Shown here: piece by piece, positions 34,750 through 44,254 of the stretch
Numbering within the stretch: position 1 is the first letter of the stretch
How the letters are laid out: each line of letters opens with the position of its first letter
Assembly: GCA_902766105.1 (NCBI GenBank)
Contig: CACXCI010000062.1
Span: 53,055-117,054 of the forward strand
Source: an uncultured bacterium
GTDB taxonomy: Bacteria > Cyanobacteriota > Vampirovibrionia > Gastranaerophilales > Gastranaerophilaceae
Length of the DNA: 64,000 bases
Direction: 5' to 3'
Notes under the pieces: model-generated
Databases searched by the model: none
What the model saw: only the letters and a program-made list of their open reading frames with translations
Told to the model about the DNA's origin: nothing
Position numbers and translations under genes: made by a program

Positions 34750-36036
34750 TTAATTAAACAAAATACCTACAATAGATGCAGACATATAGCATGTTAAAGT
34801 TCCGCATATCAAAGCTCTTACACCCAACCTAGCCAAATTTTTACGCTGGTTAGGCGCTAATTCACCAATACCGCCTAATAAAATTGCAATTGAACCAAAG
34901 TTTCCAAAGCTGCATAAGGCAAAAGACGCAATAAGAAAAGATTTTGCGGATAAAACAACATCAGAAGATGTTAAATCTACATAAGCAACCATCTCGTTTA
35001 ACACTAACTTTGTTCCCATCAAGCCGCCAACAGTTGTTGCTTCACTTAACGGAACTCCCATTGCAATTGCAAATAGGGCAAATATTTTTCCTAAAATTAA
35101 TTTTAAAGACAAATGAGTCAAATCAAATCCGACATTTGCAAAATTTACATGTAAATATTTAACAATAAGATTTCCAAATCCACCTAAAAACCAATCAATC
35201 ATAGCAACTAAGGCGACCAATGCCAAAATCATAGCAACGACATTTATTGCAACCTTCATACCTTCTGATGCACCTGAAGATATAGCATCAAAAAGATTAA
35301 CATGCTGTCTGTTTCGTCTGCTAAACGATAATTTTATATCCTTACTTGTCTCCGGTTCACCGGTTTCAGGATAAACAATTTTAGATATTACCAAAGCTCC
35401 GGGGGCAGCCATAACAGACGAAGCTAAAAGATATTCTGCCGGAATACCCATACTAATATAAATCGGCATTATCGCACCTGAAATACAAGCTAAAGAGCCT
35501 GACATTGACGCCAGCAACTCAGAACGGGTTAAATTTGCAAGATAAGGTTTTATCATAATTTGTGCAACTATTTGTCCAACAAAAGCACTCGCAACATTTG
35601 ATAAGGCTTCTGCTCCGCTTACATCAAGCAATTTATTCATACCCTTACCCAATACTGCAACCACTCTTTGCATAATACCGTAATGATATAAAATATTTAC
35701 TAAAATCATCATAAATACAGTCGAAGCTACAAGCTGAAGCGCAAAGATTGAACCACCATGACCTGAAAAAATTTCATCAAACTTTGCATTCATCAATCCG
35801 CCAAATACAAATTCGCCACCTTGCTTTGCAAAGACCAACAGTTTTTGTATAAATAAACCAATTGTCATAAACAACTTCTGTCCAAAAGGAATTTTGAAGA
35901 TGAACACAGCAAATAAAACCTGCAACAAAAATCCCATACCAACAGTCTTATAATTTATAGCCTTTTTATTATTTGACATCAAATAAGATAATACAAATAT
36001 TAAAATAATCCCAAATATTCCAATAAATCTACTCAT
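34750..36036 (-). CDS. Concentrative nucleoside transporter (NupC/CNT family)
   Basis: A 428-residue inner-membrane protein with about ten hydrophobic segments. CNT-type signatures include GGLMNAKFDEIF, the region around VASAFVGQIVAQIMIKPYL, the glycine-rich GSLACISGAIMPIYISMG, and a C-terminal FGSIAILLGGIGELAPNQR close to the family consensus. CNT proteins import nucleosides with H+ or Na+; the coupling ion cannot be decided here. It lies 48 bases upstream of ribF on the same strand and may be co-transcribed with it. Confidence 0.9.
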   Translation of the reverse strand: MSRFIGIFGIILIFVLSYLMSNNKKAINYKTVGMGFLLQVLFAVFIFKIPFGQKLFMTIGLFIQKLLVFAKQGGEFVFGGLMNAKFDEIFSGHGGSIFALQLVASTVFMMILVNILYHYGIMQRVVAVLGKGMNKLLDVSGAEALSNVASAFVGQIVAQIMIKPYLANLTRSELLASMSGSLACISGAIMPIYISMGIPAEYLLASSVMAAPGALVISKIVYPETGEPETSKDIKLSFSRRNRQHVNLFDAISSGASEGMKVAINVVAMILALVALVAMIDWFLGGFGNLIVKYLHVNFANVGFDLTHLSLKLILGKIFALFAIAMGVPLSEATTVGGLMGTKLVLNEMVAYVDLTSSDVVLSAKSFLIASFALCSFGNFGSIAILLGGIGELAPNQRKNLARLGVRALICGTLTCYMSASIVGILFN

Positions 36037-36069
36037 AGCACCCCTTTAAATTCTATAAAAATATTATAC

Positions 36070-36101
36070 AAAAAAGAAGTCTGTAATAGACCTCTTTTTT
36101 G
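36070..36101 (-). terminator. Terminator of the TPR gene
   Basis: AAAAAGAAGTCT and AGACCTCTTTTT pair with one G-U, flanked by A/T runs on both sides. It lies between the TPR gene and the nucleoside transporter gene. Confidence 0.65.
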
Positions 36102-36127
36102 TAAAATGTGATAAAAATTAACGCAAT

Positions 36128-37540
36128 TTATCCTTTATTAAAAAATCCCATAATTTTATCTATTAACCCAACAGATTCTTCAGCATCACCTGTTCCGAAA
36201 TTCTCCAGTTTTTCTAATTTTGATTTTGCAAGCTTATATTCAACAGGATCTTTCACCAAGTCTAAATATCTTTTATAAACCTCTACAGCCTTATCTTTTG
36301 CATGAATTTTCTCATAGCCGGATGCAAGTTCTTTTAAACCTTCAACATCATTTGGGTCAGCTTCATACAATTTTTCAAGATAATCAACTTTACCTCTGTA
36401 ATCGCCTATACTTTCTCTGTACGAAGCAAGTTTTTTAAGAGCTTCACGGTTATTCGGTTCAATTCTTACTATTTTTTCGTAATATTCAGAAGCATGGTTT
36501 ATATCACCATCTTCTGTCAACAAATCAGCCAATGTAAACATTACCTCAACCTCATCGGCTCTTAATTGAACAGCATTTAAAAATTCATTAATGGCAATAT
36601 CTTTATTTCCTCTTATTAAATTATATTTGCCCCAATTCAAGTGAGAATGATACTCATCACCGGTTTCATCATAGACTAAAGCTCTCATTTGATATGTCAG
36701 GGGAGAATTTGGCTGAGCATTGTTGTATTCATCAATATAATTCAACGCCTTTTCAAAATCTTTTGATGAATAACAATATTGTGCCATAAGAGTTAAGTAT
36801 CTCGGATTTTTCTTATATTCTTCGGGTAAAGAATTTAATTTTGAATACGCTTCAGAAATCTTACCCAATTCAAGCATACATTGAATTTTTAACAGTTCAT
36901 CTTTTGTATATTCTATTGCACTTTGAGCATCTCCGCTTTTTAAATAAACCGCCGCCAATGCCTCATTAATTCTTTGGGTATCAAATCCTTTTTGCTTTGC
37001 TCGTTGAAGAGCATCAATTGCACTTTGATAAACCTCTTCCTCCATATAAATATCTGCAAGCTGTAAGAATATTTCTTCATGAAGGTTGTCATATTCCAAT
37101 ATCATATTATATTCATCAATAGCCTTCATCTTATCACCTTTTTGGCGATAAAGATTAGCTAAAGTCAAACGAGTCATAACAACCTGAGCATCGTTATCCA
37201 CAGCATGCGACAAAGCTTTTTTAAAGTCACTTATGGCATAATCCAATTTTCCTTCAAGAGAGTTTTTATTGCCTCTGTAAACATAATATTTATATCTATC
37301 GGTATTTTCAAAGATAGACATCAATTGTTCATAAGCCAACTGATTGGTTACATCAAGTTTTAATATTTCGTAGTAATAACCCGCAGCCTCTTGAGGTTTT
37401 TCCAAAATCAAAGACAAATGTCCCAAACGCTCTAATATTCCGACATCACCTTGATTAGACTCATACTCTTTTTTATATTCTTCTAAAGCTTGCTCGTATT
37501 GTTCATTTGCTTCAAATTGCTCAGCTAACTGTAAACTCAT
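36128..37540 (-). CDS. Tetratricopeptide-repeat protein, 470 aa
   Basis: Most of the protein is tandem 34-residue TPR units with the usual small and aromatic residues, for example EQYEQALEEYKKEYESN, GKLDYAISDFKKALSHA, GDKMKAIDEYNMILEYD, EVYQSAIDALQRAKQKG and GDINHASEYYEKIVRIE. About 11-12 units can be counted. There is no signal peptide or membrane segment, so it is a cytoplasmic scaffold or chaperone-like protein. It lies 72 bases downstream of pth on the same strand. The partner is unknown. Confidence 0.85.
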   Translation of the reverse strand: MSLQLAEQFEANEQYEQALEEYKKEYESNQGDVGILERLGHLSLILEKPQEAAGYYYEILKLDVTNQLAYEQLMSIFENTDRYKYYVYRGNKNSLEGKLDYAISDFKKALSHAVDNDAQVVMTRLTLANLYRQKGDKMKAIDEYNMILEYDNLHEEIFLQLADIYMEEEVYQSAIDALQRAKQKGFDTQRINEALAAVYLKSGDAQSAIEYTKDELLKIQCMLELGKISEAYSKLNSLPEEYKKNPRYLTLMAQYCYSSKDFEKALNYIDEYNNAQPNSPLTYQMRALVYDETGDEYHSHLNWGKYNLIRGNKDIAINEFLNAVQLRADEVEVMFTLADLLTEDGDINHASEYYEKIVRIEPNNREALKKLASYRESIGDYRGKVDYLEKLYEADPNDVEGLKELASGYEKIHAKDKAVEVYKRYLDLVKDPVEYKLAKSKLEKLENFGTGDAEESVGLIDKIMGFFNKG

Positions 37541-37612
37541 TTACTCTACTCCTTTAAGACTGTTTATAGATTGATTATAACATCATTTATAGAATTACAC
37601 AACGTATAATAA

Positions 37613-38170
37613 CTAATTATACAAATTTTGAGCTTTTTGCATGCCATTATCAAAATAATATTCAATTGCAGCATCACAAGATTTCAATACAGGCTTTAAA
37701 TCCTCTAGCTGACTTTTATAAAAATTTTGCAGGACAAATTGTTCTGCCGGAACAGGGGGCTGAGGTCCAATACCAATTTTAAGTCTTGGAATATCTTGTG
37801 TTCCCACACATTTTATTACGGATTTAATACCATTATGCCCGCCATCAGATCCATTTGGTCTAAAGCGCATTTTTCCCAATTCTAAGGATAAGTCATCAAA
37901 AACAATCAGTATATCATTTACGGGAATTTTATAATAATTCATAACTAATTGTACTGCATCTCCGGATAAATTCATTAAGGTCGTTGGTTTTATAAGCACA
38001 ATATCTTCCCCATTATACTTATATTTTCCGATTAAACATCTCAACTTTTTATCTTCTTTAAAGGCAACATTATTAACTATAGCCATTCTGTCAACAACCA
38101 TAAACCCTGCATTATGACGGGTAAAAGAATACTTTTCACCAATATTACCCAAGCCTGCTACCAATTTCAT
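37613..38170 (-). CDS. pth: Peptidyl-tRNA hydrolase
   Basis: Recycles peptidyl-tRNA released from stalled ribosomes. The 185-residue protein has LVAGLGNIGEKYSFTRHNAGF, with catalytic His in TRHN near residue 19. The conserved PTTLMNLSGDAV, the catalytic Asp region LIVFDDLSLELG and GGHNGIKSV all fit Pth. Length and motif order are standard. It is the first gene of a minus-strand pair with the TPR gene. Confidence 0.96.
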   Translation of the reverse strand: MKLVAGLGNIGEKYSFTRHNAGFMVVDRMAIVNNVAFKEDKKLRCLIGKYKYNGEDIVLIKPTTLMNLSGDAVQLVMNYYKIPVNDILIVFDDLSLELGKMRFRPNGSDGGHNGIKSVIKCVGTQDIPRLKIGIGPQPPVPAEQFVLQNFYKSQLEDLKPVLKSCDAAIEYYFDNGMQKAQNLYN

Positions 38171-38321
38171 ATCCTAGAATCCTTTAACATTAATCTCATT
38201 CTTATATTTAATATTTTAACGTAAATAAATATTACCATGTCGATATAGCAAAAACTAGCTTAACAAAAAGATAAATAAAGGGTAAATAATAAATGCTATT
38301 CAATAATAACAAGGAAACAAA

Positions 38322-38894
38322 ATGAAACAAAAAACAGAAATAAAAAAAAGCTCACAAAAAGTTGCAGAATTTTTAGAAAAGAATAATCTTCATAAAAAAG
38401 ATTTTGCAGAAATGATAGGTGTAACATTATCTTACGTATACAACCTTATAGACGAAACTATACCATTTTCGACAAGAGGAACCACTCTTGAAAGAATTGC
38501 AACCGTAATGAATATTAAACCTGAAAATTTTGAAGAATACAAAATACCGCAAGAGCCAATTCTTCAGGATGAGAGTTTAGAACTTTTGAAAAGCATAATT
38601 AAAAACAAAAAAATAAATATAATAAACTTTTTAAAAGCTTTTCCAAGAAAAAAGAGAGTAGAGATAGTTGACATATTAAGAGGAGCAAAACCAATACCAA
38701 TTGATATGAAAGAACTAAATATGATAGGACAAATTCTTGAACTTGATAAAGGTGATATTTATAACCTTTGGGAAGACAGATTCAGACAGGTATTGGAAGC
38801 AAACGGGATGAACATAGGCGCAAATGGTGATTTCGTAAACGCTATGCTTGAATGTGCAAAAAAATTCGTCCAAATCACAAAACAAGAAAAATAA
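38322..38894 (+). CDS. HTH-type (XRE-like) regulator, 190 aa
   Basis: Residues 10-75 form an XRE-type helix-turn-helix: SQKVAEFLEKNNLHKKDFAE, then MIGVTLSYVYNLI, then TTLERIATVMNIKPENFEEY. The remaining 115 residues form a helical C-terminal region without a recognised sensor motif. The gene is transcribed away from pth and precedes the CheR-like gene by 75 bases on the same strand. CAAGGAAAC stands before the ATG. The target is unknown. Confidence 0.8.
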   Translation: MKQKTEIKKSSQKVAEFLEKNNLHKKDFAEMIGVTLSYVYNLIDETIPFSTRGTTLERIATVMNIKPENFEEYKIPQEPILQDESLELLKSIIKNKKINIINFLKAFPRKKRVEIVDILRGAKPIPIDMKELNMIGQILELDKGDIYNLWEDRFRQVLEANGMNIGANGDFVNAMLECAKKFVQITKQEK

Positions 38895-38969
38895 TTATTT
38901 TATCAAAAATAACAACTGGCAAAAAATATATTTTATGGTTTTATAATATAATATTAAAGGTAATTTAAT

Positions 38970-39785
38970 ATGTACATAAGTCCATTATATATAACCAGTC
39001 CAAATAGAAATACATATTTGCAAAACAATACGAAACGAGCAAATATAAATTTTGGTGAACACATTGATTTAGAGCGTCTAAGATATCATTTTCCCAAGGT
39101 AACCGAATCTTGTTTTTATAGAAGAGGTTTGAATTTTGATAAGCCATCAGAAGCTTTTGGGCATGTCGCAAATGTATTAAAAGCAGTATTCAGTACTGAC
39201 AGCAAGTTTCCTAAAAAAATGTTGATTGCAGGCGTCGGAAACTCAAAAGAACCATACTCATATTTGGCAATTATAAATTCTCAACTAAATGGAAAATCTC
39301 TATATGATACTGTCGATATGTACTCAGTTGATTTGCAAAAATTACCTGATTGCAGAACTTTATTTAAAAGCTCAGTATACAATTCATCAGAGCCAATCAC
39401 TTATGCAAAACAAAGCTTTATAACAGATGACAAACACATAATTGATAACAATAAACCAATTAACAGAGTACAAAATTCAATATATTATTACATGCTAAGA
39501 GCATATAACAATCCGACCAAAGCAAAATGGGAAACCCCAATTCAACAAGCAATAAAAACCTATGACAGTAATTTTTTTGAAATAATATCTGCAAATAACA
39601 TTCTACCTTATGTAAAACTAACAAGCGGAGATAAAGCCTGCGCTGAAGTATTACAAGAAATGCACAGATGCACCACCCCCGGAGGTTACATAATAACAGA
39701 TCCTAAAATTTACAGATTTACAAAAGAATCAGGAATACTTGAAAAAATGCAAAAAATTGAAGACGGCATTTATAAAAAGATTTAG
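38970..39785 (+). CDS. Divergent CheR-like SAM-dependent methyltransferase
   Basis: Not a clear family member, but the order of motifs matches the CheR methyltransferase fold. GVGNSKEPYSYLAI (89-102) resembles CheR GxSxGEEPYS. VDMYSVDLQKLPD resembles the acidic-loop motif II. FFEIISANNILPYV resembles the CheR stretch ending in CRNVLIYF. TTPGGYIITDPK resembles the KPGG turn. The residues normally acting on the glutamyl substrate are not clearly conserved, so the substrate is unknown and activity uncertain. The N-terminus contains INFG at residues 26-29, a short motif shared by other proteins here. No chemotaxis genes are nearby. Confidence 0.55.
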   Translation: MYISPLYITSPNRNTYLQNNTKRANINFGEHIDLERLRYHFPKVTESCFYRRGLNFDKPSEAFGHVANVLKAVFSTDSKFPKKMLIAGVGNSKEPYSYLAIINSQLNGKSLYDTVDMYSVDLQKLPDCRTLFKSSVYNSSEPITYAKQSFITDDKHIIDNNKPINRVQNSIYYYMLRAYNNPTKAKWETPIQQAIKTYDSNFFEIISANNILPYVKLTSGDKACAEVLQEMHRCTTPGGYIITDPKIYRFTKESGILEKMQKIEDGIYKKI

Positions 39786-39867
39786 CACAAATTACTGATA
39801 AAAATATAAAATAATCACAATAACAGATTTCGGTCTTTACCAAAGGGGATGACAATAATTCACAATA

Positions 39868-39902
39868 TTAAAAGAGATAACCAATATGGTTATCTCTTTT
39901 AA
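39868..39902. terminator. Bidirectional terminator
   Basis: TTAAAAGAGATAACC and GGTTATCTCTTTTAA pair perfectly over 15 bp around AATAT. It lies between the plus-strand methyltransferase-like gene and the minus-strand tRNA and can end both transcripts. Confidence 0.88.
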
Positions 39903-39904
39903 TA

Positions 39905-39977
39905 TGCGCTTGGCGCGATTCGAACGCGCGACCTATCCCTTAAAAGGGGAGTGCTCTACCTGCTGAGCTACAAGCGC
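39905..39977 (-). tRNA. tRNA-Lys (anticodon TTT)
   Basis: On the minus strand the acceptor stem GCGCTTG pairs with CAAGCGC and the discriminator base is A. T8 and A9 are present, and the D-stem is GCTC/GAGC. The anticodon loop CTTTTAA has TTT at positions 34-36. The T-arm is GCGCG-TTCGAAT-CGCGC. The length is 73 bases and CCA is not encoded. One weak pair (C27-T43) is seen in the anticodon stem. Confidence 0.95.
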
Positions 39978-40098
39978 ATAATATAAATCTATTTATATTT
40001 ACGACCTGTGGTATTACCCACAAGAGTTATATTAACAAGAACATTTTTTATTGTCAACAACAATAGTTAAAATTTTTAGACAACAATTTTTAATTAAT

Positions 40099-40746
40099 TT
40101 ACAAACAATATTTGCGTCCATTTGAATCTACAAAATTATATTTATCATCAACAATTACAATAGCCGTCAGCGGAGCATCTTTGTATTTACCGCAGCCGGT
40201 ATCTATACAAATTTTATCTGACCAAACTTGAGGTTTCTCAAATTCTGTATGTCCAAAAATTATTTTATATGGTAAATTGTGTTCCCGATTATAAAAATTA
40301 CTGCGAATGTATACCATATCAACTTCATCTTGTTCTTCCAACGAATATTCAGAACGAATTCCGGCATGTACAAACAGGTAATTTTCTATTATGTGATAAT
40401 ATTTTAAAGATCTGAAAAAATCGCCATGCACCTTCATTATATTATCAAATCCGCCATAACTTTCAGCAGTAGCATCTCCGCCATAGTTCCAAAAAAGATA
40501 ATCATAATAATCATCAGACTTTGCATGCATCATTGCATACTCGTGCGAGCCTATCAGATATACACAATTGCAATAATTTTGCATATCTATGACCTTATCA
40601 ACAACCTGCTTGGATTTTTTGCCCCTATCTATGTAATCACCCATAAACACAATTGTGTCTTCAGCTTGGATATCCAGATTATTTATAAGATTACAAAGTT
40701 TTTCATATTCTCCATGTATATCAGTTATACCAATAAGTTTTGCCAT
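40099..40746 (-). CDS. Calcineurin-like PPP-family phosphatase
   Basis: A 215-residue metallophosphoesterase of the bacterial serine/threonine phosphatase type. Metal and catalytic motifs are in order: TDIHGEY (GDxHG), GDYIDRG (GDxxDRG), GSHEY in the place of GNHE, LFVHAGI and IIFGHTEF. Asn-to-Ser in GNHE changes a metal ligand of the family and may lower activity. Relatives act as protein phosphatases or diadenosine-polyphosphate hydrolases. The substrate is unknown. It is a single gene with its own flanking hairpins. Confidence 0.85.
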   Translation of the reverse strand: MAKLIGITDIHGEYEKLCNLINNLDIQAEDTIVFMGDYIDRGKKSKQVVDKVIDMQNYCNCVYLIGSHEYAMMHAKSDDYYDYLFWNYGGDATAESYGGFDNIMKVHGDFFRSLKYYHIIENYLFVHAGIRSEYSLEEQDEVDMVYIRSNFYNREHNLPYKIIFGHTEFEKPQVWSDKICIDTGCGKYKDAPLTAIVIVDDKYNFVDSNGRKYCL

Positions 40747-40762
40747 AAAAACAGAATATCAT

Positions 40763-40804
40763 AAAAACAAAGTCATAAAGTATACCTTATGACTTTGTTT
40801 TTAT
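40763..40804 (-). terminator. Terminator of the SIMPL gene
   Basis: AAAAACAAAGTCATAA and TTATGACTTTGTTTTT pair perfectly over 16 bp. It lies downstream of the SIMPL-domain gene on the minus strand. Confidence 0.85.
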
Positions 40805-40821
40805 TCACCTTATATTTACCA

Positions 40822-41550
40822 CTATTTAATTTGGAAAGTAACATTTGAAACAGCTGTAATTTTCTTTTCAATAGTTGAGGTATCATTTATACCCATATCG
40901 GAAACCTCAGTAGAATCTACAGGAGTAATTTGGAAAACCCCCATTCTTACTGATTGAATCTTACCAACACCGTTATTTGTTGATTTTAACATAGCTGCTG
41001 CCCTTTGTTTAGCATCAGTTGTTGCCTTTTTCAACAATTCAACCTTCAAATCAGCCAATTTTGAGTATGAATAATTTGTTGACTGAACCTCTATATCGAT
41101 ACCTTTATCTGAAAGTGATGTAATATCAAGTGAGGCTTCTTTAATTTTATTAACGTCATCAGATTTTATTAATATTTTTTGTGAAAAATTATAATGATCT
41201 ATTTCATTAGAAGTATTGCCATTTGGGTAATATTTGTATGAAGAATAACCGTTTGCGGCCTTTATATCTACATCTTTCTTAGCATCAAAGCCTTTATTTT
41301 TCAAGTAACTAATAACTTCAGGCAACTGCTTTTTGGCAATTGAATATGCTGCGGCTTTTGTCGGAGCTTTTACCTCCAATTGGACCTCTAAATTTCCGGC
41401 ATCAGATGTAACTATTTCATAAGCTGAACCTGTTACTGTAACAGAATTTTGTTTAAACGGGGAAACACCTGACTTTACAGCTACAATTAAGCCTAATGCT
41501 ATCAACAATCCTAAAATCGCAATCTGTAATTTTTCAATTCTTTCTAACAT
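40822..41550 (-). CDS. SIMPL domain (DUF541) protein, membrane-anchored
   Basis: The 242-residue protein has an N-terminal membrane anchor at about residues 8-26 (LQIAILGLLIALGLIVAV). An extracytoplasmic SIMPL/DUF541 domain follows, recognisable from VTVTGSAYEIV, IKSDDVNKIKEASLDI, LKKATTDAKQRAAAML and the C-terminal VSNVTFQIK. DUF541 proteins are found in the periplasm or outer envelope of many bacteria, and their biochemical role is poorly defined. It is followed by a strong terminator. The upstream gene is the GT5-like protein on the same strand. Confidence 0.85.
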   Translation of the reverse strand: MLERIEKLQIAILGLLIALGLIVAVKSGVSPFKQNSVTVTGSAYEIVTSDAGNLEVQLEVKAPTKAAAYSIAKKQLPEVISYLKNKGFDAKKDVDIKAANGYSSYKYYPNGNTSNEIDHYNFSQKILIKSDDVNKIKEASLDITSLSDKGIDIEVQSTNYSYSKLADLKVELLKKATTDAKQRAAAMLKSTNNGVGKIQSVRMGVFQITPVDSTEVSDMGINDTSTIEKKITAVSNVTFQIK

Positions 41551-41613
41551 GTCATAACTCCTTTTCTAATATTTTCAATATAGTCAGTAAAAATATTATT
41601 GCAAGAACAAATT

Positions 41614-44169
41614 TTATGCTGCTTTATCTAATTTGTTATCAGACTTATGCTCTGCATTTTGACGATTTTTGTACAATAGATATGCCCCTGACAAAACTGC
41701 CGCACATCCTACAATAGCCAAAACGAATTTCATAGGACGAGATTTTGCAGAGGTATGAAGAATTTCTTCTCCTTTTTCTCTAAATTCACCAAATGCACCC
41801 AGTAAACGTCTCATTTTACCTTTATTACGAGCATCCCATCCTTTATCTGTTTCTAAAATATCTTCAAGATATCTTTTATTTGCAGATTTACCCTTGTTAT
41901 ACTCAACATTTTCATGCCAATCTATTTTTTCTTCAATATTTTTCTTACATTTTGCTATATAAGACTCTCTGTTATTTGTATGTTCATCAGCCATTTGTGC
42001 AAATATTTCAGAAACCTGATCCCCTTGTCTTGCACAACGGGCATCATCTATCTCATCCATTGAATTATTCCATGTTAAGCCATAACGCTCAGGTCTGCCT
42101 TCAACAGCTTCTTTTGTCAAATATCCGTTTGAATCATTTGTATAATCAACAGGTCCACCGGTCTTAGTAGCGCCATAAGGAACACCTGCCGCTTTACACT
42201 CTAGCGGTGTAATTCCACACATTTCACGTCGAGATGTAAACATACCATATTGCGCACAGCCTACCAATCTATTTGGGAAGAAACCGTCAACATACATTAC
42301 AAGACCTTTATAAATACCGCCGTCTAATTCTTCTATTTCATTCATCAAACGAACAATTGATTGATAATCTCTTGCCCCTTCATTCCATTTACCAGCACCA
42401 ATTACAAGTCGGAATTTCATTTTTTGTTCCTGAGGGATATCTTTTCTTTGCAAAAATTTCTTAAATCCGTCTAATGTAATATTATATCCCTTTTGTTCAT
42501 CCGGTCTACCCCAACCCATAACAACGATATCACCGTCTTGTACAGGTTTTAAAAATCCTATAACCTTTTGACCTTCTGATAATTGGGACTTGTTGAAAAA
42601 CAACTCATTAAGCTCCTTTGGTCCTTTCTGATAAGCATCATAGACCAAATTTGTAAACCAACGAGCATTTTTTTCACGAGCAGCAACGACTTCTTCTATA
42701 TTTGAGCCGTCATATTTAAAGGTTGTAAATCCTGCTTTATTTTCGGATAAACCGTTATTGCCACGACCAAAAGCCGCATTTGGATTATCCAATTGCAAAT
42801 TAGCCGGAGTAGAACCGTTTAAAACAGACTTTGTTTCAATACTTGCAAAATCATCCGTTAAAGATTTTGCAGCATCCGGAGTTTCCTGACTTTTCATTTC
42901 TTTTTCAAAATTATAAGAAACAGTACCGTCAGAGAAATTTTCAGGATTTGTTTGAACAGCGGCAATACCTGTTTTAATTATATTGTATGCCCCAAAAGCA
43001 TCTCTAAAAGGTCTTAGCGCAGGCTCTAGCACAGACCAAGCGATTTGGCGTTCTCTTGGTGATAACATATCAGCGTTGTTTATACCGTATTTTTGAGCTT
43101 TTTTTAATATTTCAAAATGTGGGTTTTTCTTTAATTCTTCAAGGTCAAGCTCATCTCCGACAATTTGTAAAAACTTGATAGGATCATCTGTTCTGCCTTG
43201 ATAATTAAATCCGGGGTTATGTTCCCAAATATGCACCTTTATTCCATCTAGCGAATCATTTCCTCTTGCTGATAGATTGGCAATATGATTTGCAAGAGTG
43301 TGCATAGGTCTGTCATGCGCAAAAGCGTTTGCCGGTCTGTAATATCCGAATTCTTCCGTATTAAATTTATCTTTCGATAGAGCATCAGCAACAGCTCTCA
43401 TTTCATCTGAATTAATAATTTCAGCTTCAAAAGGTCCGTTACCCCATGCATCATAAGAATATGGTTTTGCCGTTTTTGCTAAATCAGGAGTCCATATAAC
43501 ATAATGTGGCTCACCTTTTAACAAATTATAAGAGGGGTTATGTTCAGATATTTTGAAAAACTCATAAGGAATGGTTTTTATTTCCCCCATAACCTCATCA
43601 GACATCCTGCGAACCTCACCTCTTGCACTTGTAGGTTCTAATATGCAATATCTTGATTTTGCTTCCGGACCTTCTCCGTTAGGTTTGCTTTGAATTACGT
43701 AACTAATTTCAGAAGGCGATAAATGATATTTACTTGCAACCTGCTCTAAAGTTTCACCCTTTTTAGCACTATGAAACCATTTTTGAGGTATTTCATCAGG
43801 TAAATCAGCAACACCGTTAGGAAATTCTGATTTTGGGTGGATTAACAATTTATAACCGCCTTCTCCGTTATTATATGACCAAAACGGCATCACACTTCTT
43901 GCGTCAACATTTTCATGTTTGCGCATGCTGGCAACAACCTCATAGCCAACGCATCCTTCTCCGCCTTGTTTAGCTTCCGCTAACCCTAAACCGTTATTCT
44001 CAGGCGTTAATGATATAAGTTGATTCATATTCAAAGGAGAACCCGTAAAACTCAAAGGTAAAATATTAGAATTCGGACTAAATGTGTTTGTAACATAACC
44101 TCGTTTTGTATTAAAACCATTTACAAAATTTGGATAAACACCAGACCCTATAATCGAATTTACACGCAT
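41614..44169 (-). CDS. Glycogen-synthase-like (GT5) protein with a LysM-like insert and C-terminal membrane anchor
   Basis: An 851-residue protein with an unusual domain order. A 55-residue N-terminal tail contains LSFTG (39-43). Next comes AKQGGEGCVGYEV (65-77) and VDARSVMPFW, matching the KxGG start of GT5 glycogen/starch synthases. A LysM-like stretch (KKGETLEQVASKYHLSPSEI, about 136-155) follows. The second GT-B half has VIGFLKP, MYVDGFF and, near 645-675, TSRREMCGITPLECKAAGVP, then TKTGGPVD, matching the donor-site Glu region. A membrane segment at about 814-834 (LAIVGCAAVLSGAYLLYK) ends the protein. GT5 enzymes use ADP- or UDP-glucose. A membrane-tethered version with a possible glycan-binding insert may act on another polymer. 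The product is unknown. Confidence 0.7.
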   Translation of the reverse strand: MRVNSIIGSGVYPNFVNGFNTKRGYVTNTFSPNSNILPLSFTGSPLNMNQLISLTPENNGLGLAEAKQGGEGCVGYEVVASMRKHENVDARSVMPFWSYNNGEGGYKLLIHPKSEFPNGVADLPDEIPQKWFHSAKKGETLEQVASKYHLSPSEISYVIQSKPNGEGPEAKSRYCILEPTSARGEVRRMSDEVMGEIKTIPYEFFKISEHNPSYNLLKGEPHYVIWTPDLAKTAKPYSYDAWGNGPFEAEIINSDEMRAVADALSKDKFNTEEFGYYRPANAFAHDRPMHTLANHIANLSARGNDSLDGIKVHIWEHNPGFNYQGRTDDPIKFLQIVGDELDLEELKKNPHFEILKKAQKYGINNADMLSPRERQIAWSVLEPALRPFRDAFGAYNIIKTGIAAVQTNPENFSDGTVSYNFEKEMKSQETPDAAKSLTDDFASIETKSVLNGSTPANLQLDNPNAAFGRGNNGLSENKAGFTTFKYDGSNIEEVVAAREKNARWFTNLVYDAYQKGPKELNELFFNKSQLSEGQKVIGFLKPVQDGDIVVMGWGRPDEQKGYNITLDGFKKFLQRKDIPQEQKMKFRLVIGAGKWNEGARDYQSIVRLMNEIEELDGGIYKGLVMYVDGFFPNRLVGCAQYGMFTSRREMCGITPLECKAAGVPYGATKTGGPVDYTNDSNGYLTKEAVEGRPERYGLTWNNSMDEIDDARCARQGDQVSEIFAQMADEHTNNRESYIAKCKKNIEEKIDWHENVEYNKGKSANKRYLEDILETDKGWDARNKGKMRRLLGAFGEFREKGEEILHTSAKSRPMKFVLAIVGCAAVLSGAYLLYKNRQNAEHKSDNKLDKAA

Positions 44170-44254
44170 ACAATTCCCCTTTATTTAATTCATTCTCAGT
44201 TAAAAGATATAAAAAACACACAAAAAATTTTTTGAATAGTGAATGCAGAAAATA

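Noticed and set aside
34702..34760. FMN riboswitch upstream of ribF
   Set aside because: The gap to the upstream gene is under 50 bases, far too short for the element, and no conserved stretch is seen.
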